Shown: piece after piece, positions 25,101 to 37,141 of the stretch
How positions within the stretch are numbered: the first letter of the stretch is position 1
Layout of the letters: each line of letters begins with the position of its first letter
From: Micromussa lordhowensis
Taxonomy: Eukaryota > Cnidaria > Anthozoa > Scleractinia > Lobophylliidae
DNA length: 64,000 nucleotides
Direction: 5' to 3'
Assembly: GCA_964020085.1 (NCBI GenBank)
Contig: OZ026604.1
Span: forward strand, 5,081,967 to 5,145,966
The notes under the pieces: generated by a model
What the model saw: the letters and a program-made list of their open reading frames with translations, nothing else
What the model was told of the DNA's origin: nothing
Database searches by the model: none
Made by a program: the position numbers and the translations under genes

Positions 25101-28100
25101 TTGTTAAACCTTGACTCTAGTTAATTAGAATGAAATGAATCAAATGAAAAATTGTATCCTATTTAAGTACCCAAAATTGACACCCTTTTCCTGGAAAGAA
25201 ACAAAACCTTGGAATACATGTACATATAACATGAACAGTTCAAATCACTTAATATCTGTAACATTGGAAGTTTACAAAAAGTTCAGTTTTACATGTAACA
25301 AGTCACATGTTTTTAATTTAGCTTGAACATTAACACAATGCCAAGAGGGCCAAAAATGATACCCTGCATGTATATACATGTAAGGATCCAAAACTTCAGA
25401 AACCCTCCCTATCCTGTAGCAGTTACCTATAAACATGTAGGCCAGATACGGGAGTACCCTCTCCGGGATTGTCATTCCCCCAATATACTGTATCCAGGGG
25501 TTACATATACCACTTTAGAATGTTGAGAAATAGTTAGAAGAGTTAATTTTGATGTCAAGTTTGGTGGAGCCCAGCTAGTAAAACCATTAGACTACAGAAC
25601 TTTGAACCTCAACAAGGCAGCGCCGTAGCTAGTAACAGGCCAACCGAGGCACTTGCCTCGGTCATTTCTTTGGCTTTTCTTGTTTATAGTACCTAATACC
25701 TAGGAAGAGAACTCAACCATGGACTGATTGCCTCAGTCATAAGTTATTCATAGACATTGACTCAGTCAACATTTTTTCTGGCTACGGCCCTGCAAGGGGC
25801 CTCTCTACAATGGTAATTATAATTATAATAAAATAAAATGGCTGCTTTCCTCTACCCCAAGGTATTCTTCTTTCTATGAGGTGATAGGTTATAACTTACA
25901 CTTTCAGCCTTATTAACATAATCTGCATGGTTAAGAACTTATGATTAGTCCTAATTCAACTTCTCGTTGCCTTTTACATGTAACTGTAGTTGATGAAAAC
26001 AGTATGTAAATAAAGCCAATTTTTTTTTCTGTGTTCAGTTTCTTGCCAGATGCACAGTTGCAGTCATTGCTAAAGAAACATTTTGTACATGTATCATTCT
26101 TCAAAGGAACTGTTTTGAGTGGAGATGACTGCAAAAGAGTTAAGGTTAGTTAAGGGGAATTAGTGTGAGTTCAGAATTGTTTGTTTTTCAATTTTGTTGT
26201 AATTTAATAAAAATATTTATAAACTAAGTCAATTACCCCAGAGAGCAAGATAATTATATAGTGACTTAGTTTGGACCTGTTCAACCTTAGTTCTCGTACA
26301 AACCAAGTGGCCCGTCAGGTCAGCATCTATCTCTGGTTTCGGAAGCATGATGCAATTACAATTATTTTCACCTCTGGGGGACTCCCATGTAAAAAGGACA
26401 GGGGTGCTCTTCAGAAATTTTGCAAAAAACTCTTAAGAGGCACACTGTACTGAGATCCTGCTTTGTTGGCATGGCTCAAAAATTTTTTCACCCCGTAGAG
26501 GTACCAATTCTAAAACATCATGTGATTTCCTGTCATTTTTTCGGCTCAATACCCTAAAAGGTAATGCAAAAACTCCCGCTGTGAACGTTTTGAGGTTAAG
26601 CACCCTAAGAGGTAACAAAACCGCTTCTTTAACCCCTTAAAGGTACGATGACCAACCCCCATTCTTTCTGCTTGGGAGTTCCCTCAAGGATTTTTACTCC
26701 CTCCTGGATGGGATGCTAGTCCATCACAGGGTTCCCTCCAGCATTAAATTTGCCAGTACCCGATTATACACCTGGGTGGAGAGTGGCACTGTGTTTAGTG
26801 TCTTCCCTAAGAACACAACACAATGTCCCTGGCCAGGGGATTAAACCCACATCAAATTTGTGTATTAACTATGAGGACACCACTCCTCCACCAAAAATAT
26901 GCAGCACCCTACAATGTTTCTGCAATATGCCACTTCTTTTAATTTTGAGCTACCAAAGTTTACGAAGCATGCTACATGTAAATAGAATTTGTCATCAATC
27001 AAATTTGTCTTGATGTACGTGTAGATGAAGATGGCAGATTGCTGCATTGTCTTGTGTAACAGAGAATGTGTAGACCCAAGTGAAGAGGATGCCGAGAACA
27101 TCATGAGGTATGCATGGGTATTAAAAACATGCATGTATGCCTTGAACTAAGGCTGGATGAAAAAAAAAAATTAGTTTATTAGTTCCATATCATTCCAAAC
27201 AAACCCGTAGAAAGGCTTATTTTTTTCAGTTATACATGTAATAGTCCACACATCTGACCTCATAGACATTGGAAGTTCCCATTTACCCCCCACATTTTCT
27301 GAGCATTAACTTAAGGAGGCTGGCAACAGTTTCCAGTTTTTCTAACAGCTATACTTTGAAGGATGAATACTGCCACTGTTTAACAAGTGATATCATACAA
27401 ATTCCCAATCATTGGTAAACAAGTTGCAATCATCTATTTTACATAACAGGTTACCATAGCAACAATATGACCTAATAAAAACACCCTTAATTTTAGCTTT
27501 AAGTGCTTATAACTCAAAATGAGCTCGTTGGCCCCTATTTTTTATTACTGAATTGTGATAAGCATGATAAGATGCAACTTTTTGCAAAGTATAGAAAAAA
27601 TTCTATGTAGTGGGTTCAGAGCCACCTTAAATTTTTGAAACGATTCACAGATTAGATTCACACCATGATATACCATGGAAGTCCAGTTTTTTGAACCTCT
27701 AAGTGCAAGGGAAAAAATTGGTTTGAAAAATCGGATAGCTCAAGAAATTGGAGGTAAAAAAGAATTACATGAACAGTGGCCTACTTAGGGGAGGGAAACT
27801 AATTTTGGATCACGAGGTTCGGAAAATTGAAGAGGTGTGTAGAATGAAGCCTTAAGTGACTTCTAGAAAGCTTTGAGGTAGCTAAGATTGAAATACCTTC
27901 CAGCCATTGTTACAGTTTGCTGTGGTTCTAATTATTGTCTAAAAAGAACTCTTAATTGTTACTAGTTCTGTAATAATGATAACCTGAGTAAACTGTAACA
28001 ATAGCTGGAAGATATTTCAATGCTGGTTAACTCAAAGTTTTCCTAAAGTCCCTTAGGGCTTTATTCCATGCACCCCTTCAATTGAGGTTTTCAACTTTGA

Positions 28101-31100
28101 GATATCAGTATTTCACTGTTAGTATTATTGACAGCCCCATTTGTTGTGCAATTAATTAATTGTCCTGAGTGCTTCCTTTCCCACTTCAAACTTGCAGGGT
28201 TGTTGCTATAAAGAATTACTATCCAAGAATTAGAATTATAATTCAGTTACTTCAATACCAGAACAAGGTGAGCTTATGGGATTTGTCTTGAGTTCAATCA
28301 AAGTTTTTGCATCGATTGCATTTTTTCTATATTCCTGACTTTATATCCTTTTGCTTTGCAGTCGTACCTGCTAAATATCCCGTCATGGAATCCTAAATGT
28401 GGGGATGATGTAGTCTGCATCAGTGAGGTACAAACTTCAATTTTGTTGTCATTTGTAGACTCTTTTTGCCTGGATTGTTGAGAGAAAAGTGGAAAATTCT
28501 GAATGGCCAAGACGCACAACTATTAGCACCATTACAAAGTAGTATCCAATGCAGTAAGCACCATATTTCCTTTTCCTCTACCAGCTCAAGTTGGGATTTA
28601 TTGCACAAAGTTGCCTGTCACCTGGATTTTCAACATTGTTGGCCAATATCTTTTCAATGCGTTCTAATGACACAGTAAGTTGTAAGAATGCTTCATAGGC
28701 TTTATTATTTTTTTCCTATTGTAACTTTAACTTAGTTCTTGCATTTTAGAATGTAAGATGAAGGATGAAGTCTGTATACAAGCCAAGTGCCATAGCCATG
28801 ATAGTGGCCCATCAGGCTAGTGCTTATCTAGTGATTTCTGTAGCATGAATCGACCTGGGGTATTTCTACATGCACACCCCTCCCCCCCCGGGATGGGATG
28901 CTAGTCCATTGCAGGGTTACCCCCAGCATTAAATTCGCCGGTACCCATTTATACACCTGGGTGGAGAGAGTCACTGTGAGTCAGTAAAGTGTCTTGCCCA
29001 AGAACACAACACAATGTCCCTGGCCATGGCTTGAACTTGGACCGCTCGATCCGGAGGCAAGCACGCTAACCATGAGGCGACTGTAGCTTGCTTGAAATGT
29101 TGTGCAATTTTTCTGGGAAAGTTTGAGAGAACTCAGAAAAGTTGTGAAAACACTGACCTGGAGCTTGTGCTCCTGCTGCAGTTCCCATTCTCACAAAACT
29201 TCTACCCTGAAAATAGCGACATAAGGGTAGGCCTACAGACACAGAATCCTCACGAAGCAGTGGTGAATCCACACCAGGCAGGGGTGAATCCAGATGAGGC
29301 AGGGGTGAATCCAGACGAGGCAGGGGTGAATCCAGACGAGGCAGGGGTGAATCCAGACGAGGCAGGGGTGAATCCTGACGAGGCAGGGGTGAATCCTCAC
29401 AAGGCCGGGGTGAATCCTCACGAGGCAGGGGTGAATCCTCACAAAGCAGGAGTGAATCCTCACGAGGCAGGGGTGAATCCTCACGAGGCAGGGGTGAATC
29501 CTCACGAGGCAGGGGTGAATCCACACCAGGCAGGGGTGAATCCACACCAGGCAGGGGTGAATCCACACCAGGCAGGGGTGAATCCAGATGAGGCAGGGGT
29601 GAATCCACACCAGGCAGGGGTGAATCCTTACCAGGCAGGGGTGAATCCTGACGAGGCAGGGGTGAATCCTCACGAGGCAGGGGTGAATCCTGACGAGGCA
29701 GGGGTGAGTCCTGACGAGGCAGGGGTGAATCCTGACGAGGCAGGGGTGAATCCTGACGAGGCCGGAGTGAATCCTGACGAGGCCGGGGTGAATCCTCACG
29801 AGGCAGGGGTGAGTCCTCACGAGGCAGGGGTGAATCCTCACGAGGCAGGGGTGAATCCTCACGAGGCAAATGCATAGGGAGCCCAGAGTATTACCAGCCT
29901 ACAGGTGTAGCTAAGGTTACCAAGCTTGTAGAGATTTTAAACCCCATGGTCTCAGTGCAATTTACTGTGCATGTAGGTAAACACATGTTGTTTTTCGCTT
30001 TTTTTTCCAGACGGATGTCACTGAGTCTGACTTCTGGAAGACATATTACATAGGAGGAGCAAACCTTGAAATGTACACTGAGACACTTTCTGTTTCATTC
30101 AAGGGAATGGGCTATCAACAAGTTGCTGAGTGAGTTTACAACATAATTTAGATTGTGTATTTGGCCATTGATGCTGTCTTGAGCATAGGTGCCTGAGGTT
30201 ATCCCAGCATCTGTAGCATGTCGCGACTAAGTCAAATATTTCTATTCATGTTATTCGAGGATTTCCTCCCTGGATAGGGTGATTTGTAGTCGATTGTGGG
30301 GTTACCCTCTGCAGTGAATTCACTTGACGTACAGATGAGAATACAGGCAAACCCGGGCGTCAATCCAGTCATTAGCGGGCCACAAAAATCTGGTCGTATT
30401 AAAGAGATTCTTTAATAAGAAAATGACTGACTGAGCTTTTTGTTTGGACCAGAATAAAGTGGTCATAGTAACGAAGTGGCTGTATTAACTGGGTGGCTGT
30501 AAGGCAGGAGTCCACTGCATGCACCTGGATGTATTGAGCACTGTGGTTTTTAGGAGGTGGAAGAGGTATTCATTGAGTGTGTGTCTGGCTGTGGTGCATG
30601 CACTTGTATTCTCATCAGTGTATTTCTTTAACCGTTTTGCTGTACACCTAAGTGTCAACTTAAACTTGTGTGAAACTGGCGGATGAACTTTCTTATTCGC
30701 TGCGACACTAATCTGGAATCTAGACCTTATTGAAATCTTCTGTGATCAATAGTACAGCTAGATTGCAGCACATCAAATAATCATCTTAACACGTTTTTGT
30801 TGTTGGATACTTGCCTCTACTATGATGACAGCAAGTTTGTGTTTTGTGGCAACTTAAGTAATGCAGCTGTTGTTTGATTGACAGGATTTGTTTCGGAAAG
30901 CTTGGTCTTCTTCTTATTGCAATAGAAACCATTACACCTGATGGAGAAAAGATGTAAGTAATTTTCCATAGATGTGACATAAAGCATACTGTCAAACCAT
31001 TCCCTGAGTACACTTGAAGGTTTTGCATGGAAAAAGACCCTAAGTGACATCTGATAGACTGCAAGATTCTTCTAGCAAATTACTCTTTGCTTGGAGAATT

Positions 31101-31754
31101 TGACATGAGATCAAGAGCGCTCACTGTAGGGCTTATTTCCATGCACCCCTTCACTTGACTACACTAACTATCAATGTTATAATGTAGAAGAGCTTCATAC
31201 GGTTGTTAAAGAGATTTCAATCACAGCTGCCAACTGGCAAAATTTTCCTTCTGTATCAAGTAACTTTACTTTAGTTTTTTCTCCTGCTCTCTCTGAAATT
31301 GATGACATTCTAGACAAGGTTCTAGAACTGTCATAAGCTGCCAACAGTATAGTACTTTAAGTTTTTATTTCATTTACAATGAGTGACAAAAATGCCGAGA
31401 TACTGCAGCAAAAATATATTTTTGAGCATCATGGAAACATCCCCCCTCCCCCCAAACAGTGTTGTGAATGTGAATGTGAATACTTTTTTTACCCTCGAAT
31501 TGTAGAGTAGCTACATCGTAGCTAATATCTCCAAGCATTTCCCACCCGGCCCAACCCTCAGTGTAACAACAAAGGTCAGACCACAACACCGGGAACGTCA
31601 TGCCCTACTCTTTTCAATAAGCGTGTGGGTTCTTTAACGTCCCCTGCAAACAATAACATCGAAGATGCTGGAGACGGGGCCTACGGTTCATAGTCCTTAT
31701 CCGAGAAGACCTGAACGTCTAACCATTTGCAGATATAATTACAAAGGCAGCACA

Positions 31755-31786
<32 letters not shown>

Positions 31787-32967
31787 AAGCTGTCTATTTC
31801 TAAGACTGCGCAGACCACAGCACCTACACAAAATTGAATTTGGGGTGGGGGATTGAGAGAAATAGAACAAGGGGTTAAATATCACAAAGATAGATGAGAA
31901 ATTATTTTATTTTTTTCTTAAGATTCGCTATTAATCCGCTGGATAAGACTGTAGAACAAAGAACGCGGGGTTACTTTATAGCAGGTTCTTCCACTGAAGT
32001 TAAGAGGTATGAAACATATTTCAAATTAAATTTCATAAAGAGGATACGAGTGATAGAAAGGAAACATGTGCAAACGACTTGAAGTGTATTTTATAGTTTA
32101 TTATCTTTTTTACTGATAATCATATCTTTTTTGCTTTTTAATGAACCAATATGCACTAAAGAATTTTTTCAGATGCTATGACTGTTGATATTCTCAGGGG
32201 TGAAAATAAAGTACACACTTTTTAGAATTTGAAAAAAAAATAAATCCTTGTAATTAAGATATATGTTGGTGTGAGTATTATTTTCTTGGGAAAGGGGGCA
32301 GATTTACATGTAGGGGGGATAATCGCATGTTGCCAGGCATCTCTCAGTCTTCCTGTTATCTTTCTAAAGAATCCTAGCCATCCCCTTCCGCTGGGTGTGT
32401 AATTAACCCTGCTCCCCTTCCCTGCATTCAGCGCCTTCTTTGCGGTTTTTGCAAGCTTTGCCGTGTTGCAGATTTCTTTTTTTTTTACGTTATTTCTAGG
32501 GCATTCTACTATTGTTTAACTTGCCATGCAGATGTGAAATGCCCCGAGCTAATCAAAGAATGTGAATGCTCCAGAGGTACAAAGATGCAATATTTAATGC
32601 ATTTATTTAACACAAAATATGTCCCATACTTGCTTTAGTTGTTCTTAATAAAACCCTGGTACACAGTACTTCGTCGATCTATGCTGACTTGTATGTACGT
32701 CACGTACTGAGGATGCAATTACATATTTCACTGATGGACTTAACAGTGCTATAAATTAATTATAATTTGGTTTTATCAACTGAGTTGATAATTTGAGTTT
32801 CAGTTCCCACTTTAAAGAGATTCGAAAGCTGACGTTTCGAGCGTTAGCCGTTCGCCGTCGCTCCGATGAAGGGCTAACGCTCGAAACGCCAGCTTTCGAA
32901 TCTCTTTACGGTGACAAATTCACATTATCAACTCAGTTGATAAAACCAAATTACCTTGTAACATTCT

Positions 32968-33001
<34 letters not shown>

Positions 33002-36000
33002 CACCCCCTCTATAAATTAACTAGTTTATTATCATGTAAAACGATCCAGCATGACTAGAAATCACAGGAATCACCGGTTGAAATTGATAATCATTCCAAA
33101 TCAAAACTACGTTAGCTGGCAATTTTTGGCTTATTCCACCATGTTTGCAGGCACCATATTCCTTAATCTACTCTACTAGTCCAGCATAGCAAGGACACTT
33201 CACTTGTCGTTCCAATTTTTTCATGCATTATCCTTTTCAAACCTATGTATAGGCTTTAAGATTGATTCCTTTAAATGGTTCTTTAAAACTTTATCTAATT
33301 TGCTTGGATCAGCCCATATTTTCCGCATCTAAAAGTTTTCAAATTTACAACTCTGGAAGTGGCAATAGTAAAACGCTGCTAAATCTGAGAGTCGCGAGAA
33401 TCTTTACAGTACGGTCTCTGGTTGGTCTTTTTCTTTGAATAATTACATTTCGAGAAGTGGGTTTTTGTTCCTGAAATCCTTTGAGCAGCTGGAAAAGTTC
33501 AAAGTATGCCAGTTTATAATCGGTATGTGACATTTGCAGATTGCAGACTAACGCTAATCAAGAACCTTAACACTAACCCTAAAACTAATCCTGTATTCAG
33601 TGCTAACCAAAGTTTAGTGTCGTATGCAGGCTGCCAATTAATTGTGTCACAGACTCTTCTGATCAAGCAGCCAGATTACAGATCTCAATATTGAACATTA
33701 TTAACAAAGGAGACTTTGTCTCAAACCCGGCCTCGGGTCCTCCTTCTGCCAAGGTGTTCAACGATGATGCGCAAATAGATACATTTATTAACTCTGTTAC
33801 AAGCTCCTATTAATGCTGTATTAAACCCGTAAATAAGTTAAAGTGCAATATATTATAATCATAATTACAGGTATACTAACCATTCAATACCTTCATTAAT
33901 CTAAGGAACTCTCACTTTCCGTGGATTAGGAAAAGCTGTTCTCATCTCTGCTGCTGCTGGAAATAGTTAGTATCTTCATTAACCTTCATTTAGATAAAGT
34001 AACGTAACAATCGACTAACAATCTTTCATCTGAGTAATCATCTTTTGTCTCGAGTGGTGCTGGTTTTACTCTGAACGATGAATCCTCTTCTATTTTCCAC
34101 GACACTGACATTATGACTCTTGATCCATTTCTCTATCATATGTAGTGCACACACACTTGGGTAACCTTTCACAAATGTACTCTTCAAAATGATGGACTGA
34201 GTCTGCAGGATCTGTTGTGAAAGTAAAAGAATGTCATATTTGTTCATGAGATTTTTATAGTTGGTGTGACATCTCGCGATTTTTACCGACTTAACTAAGT
34301 ATAGATGTAGATTGTATGATCAAGCTTTACAATGGACACGTCAGAAGTATTGGAACAAAGACAAAGCCTGTAGCACCATTTTGCACTACCACCACTTCGC
34401 CATTCAGTTGAGGCCCCATTAGTGGTGGTGGGGTGGGGTGGATGTGAGGGGGGGGGGGGGGTTCTGAGTATCTGTTATTAATTTTTGGCCCAAAAATCCT
34501 GTATCCTGTAAGTTCTAGTTGCAAAACCTAATGGCTTTGGTCCTCGATATCCCGTTTTATCTGATGTAAATATCCCATTTTCCATTAAGTTTATCCATAT
34601 CCCCCAAATATCTTATATCCCGCTATCGTTTTACTTTAATATCCCGTATCCCGAAATCCCGCAATAGGGCCTCTCACATGCTTGCACCTGTTGTTTTTTC
34701 ATCTTCATTTATCACCTGTTGTTGATGTCCCACAATGCTGCAGTGCTCAGTATTTTGCTCCAATTTTGACCTCTAAACACGGTGTGTTTTGGGTGGAAAC
34801 GTCTTATAAGTTCTTCGCTGCAGATAATAGAGATTTGCCCTGAACCTGTTATTTTCCCTCTTGATTTAACAATCGAATTGTAAGAGCAAGGTAAAATTGT
34901 CTAAATTGGTGCACTCTCTTATCCTTCCGGTAGTTACTACACTGAATGACCAGTTATTGCTTTTGTGCAGTGATTCCCTACTTGGCTCTTTACTATAAAT
35001 AATCATCGTATAAGCTGTGGAAAACTTGTTTGCTTGCAATTTGAATTACTTGTAGTACAAGTCTCGCGGTCTCATTGACTTCGTTTTCCTTTGGAAACGG
35101 AAGGACCTTACACCTAATGTAAGACACACATTTATTGTCAAGGAAGGTACCAAGGGTGTCCAAGAACAACAAGAGAAAAACCTTCAAGTTCTTTTTAGAA
35201 GATGCTATCATCATTTTACAAACAAACAAAAATTCAGTAAGGCTAAGTCGGCTGATTGCACCAAGAACTAAAATCAGCTCTTGTCTGATAGCTTCTGCAG
35301 CTGTAAATATTGGACCAGGTCAAGTTGTTAAGAGCTTTTTAAAACGTTTAATCACAAAGTCGTGAAATGGTTGCACAGACTTGAAGAATTTGTCCTTCCT
35401 TTTTATTTGTAAGTATATGGAGCTCAATCTGCTCAATCCATTCGTTCAAGACCTGGAGTCGATATTCTTGTAGAATTCCCTTGTGTGAATATTTAAATTT
35501 TTAATGTCGATTTACAGTAATTCTAGGGTGTAAAGCGATGCATGTTGTGATAACATTTTATCAGTACTGTTTCAATTTCTGCAATAATCACCGACTCTGG
35601 GAAAACTATAGATAAGATTGTTTTTGAGTCTCAAATGTTAAGTTACTAACTTTGCACTTTTGTTTGATTTATAGCACTGTTAATTTCACCACGAGCACTT
35701 GCACCTTTGCTTTCTTTGATTGCCACTGAAATATGTATTAGCAAATGGGGTTACTTGGGTTTCAGATAAGTGTCCTGTGTTTTTTGAGTTTGGGCCATAA
35801 ATTGACCCTTGGTCATTTTCTTACAGTTTGGATGTCAAACTTCAATCCTAACTTTCATGGGGAATACTGACAGACAGACAGACAGACAGACAGGCAGACA
35901 CTGGTCATTATTTTACAGTATGGTTGTTAAACTGAAATCTTAGTTTTCGTAGGGAAGACTGACAGACAGACAGACAGACAAACGTTAAGACAGACAAACA

Positions 36001-37104
36001 GAAAGACAGGCAGCTATATGTTTATATGTTTGGTTTCTCTTCATTGAAAGTTATTTTAATTTGTTTATTATTTTAAGAACACAAATCAGATGTTCAATTA
36101 ACAGGCTTATTCAACCATGCTGTTCATCATGATTCCGAATATTTGTCTTTCGCTCCAGAAGGCAAACTACGAAATGGGAAGAAATCAGGCAAGTTTGAGT
36201 GGTAAATAATTTTGGTAAATGTCGTCACTGATTCACAGAAGAGGATTATCCTGACATTAGGCTGTCGTGCATTGACTAAAACTAGAATGGTTTTCAAAAA
36301 TAATGGCCATGCTGTTCACAACTGTTTACAAAAAATGGTACTGGTGAGGAGAGAATTTTCTGGCTAAAAAAGGCCTGGGGCGATTAAAATTATACCAAAA
36401 ATGATCATTTGCTGAAGAAACTGTTGGGTTACATCGGTGGGCAAGAAGGACACTAAGAGTGCACTCCTTCGGGATGATCTGGATCAGAGATCCAATGTCA
36501 CTCTTACAGACCCATCATGCATGAGAGCAGGATGAATCCTTGTTCAAATTGGATTCGTCGGTTCCTCTGATGCACCTGATTCAGGATCACTTAGATCGTG
36601 TTGTATCAAAGGCCGCAAGGAATCGTTGTCTATAGTAGATGCAGTGGTTCCTTTGATGCACCTGATTCAGGATCACTTGGATCGTGTTGTATAAAAAGGC
36701 TGCAACGAATTGTTGTCTATAGTAGATTCAGTGGTTCCTTTGATGCACTTGATTCAGGATCACTTGGATCGTGTTGTATCAAAGGCCGCAACGAATCGTT
36801 GTCTATAGTAGATGCAGTGGTTCCTTTGATGCACCTGATTCAGGATCACTTGGATCGTGTTGTATAAAAGGCTGCAACGAATCGTTGTCTATAGTAGATT
36901 CAGTGGTGCCTTTGATGCACCATAATTCAGGATAACTCAGATCGTGTTGTATCAAAGGCCCCGACAAATCGTTGTCTGATAAGATAATTTGGTTTTATCA
37001 ACTGGGTTGATAATGTGAATTGTCCACCGTAAAGAGATTCGGAAGCTGACGTTTCGAGCGTTAGCCCTTCGACCCAGTTGATAAAACCAAATTATCTTGT
37101 AATA

Positions 37105-37141
<37 letters not shown>

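Larger units (their letters stand above)
23922..28674 (+). other. BK exons for RCK1 (first gating-ring domain)
   Basis: Six exons (23922-24032, 26039-26144, 27025-27107, 28198-28267, 28362-28427, 28585-28674). They encode the RCK1 Rossmann start [20 protein letters not shown], then FLHKDRSD, which keeps the histidine and aspartate equivalent to human H365 and D367. They continue through [40 protein letters not shown] and [20 protein letters not shown], ending [10 protein letters not shown]. These segments are strongly Slo1-like, so calcium sensing by RCK1 is probably kept. Confidence 0.92.

Noticed and set aside
29066..29877. Three long open frames (209-269 residues) with heptapeptide repeats
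   Set aside because: Produced by a 21-bp minisatellite without stop codons. They have no splice-phase connection with the BK exons on either side, and the repeat is equally open on both strands.
36598..36867. 89-codon frame with internal repeats
   Set aside because: It is the 86-bp satellite read in one frame; the period is not a multiple of three throughout and units contain stops.
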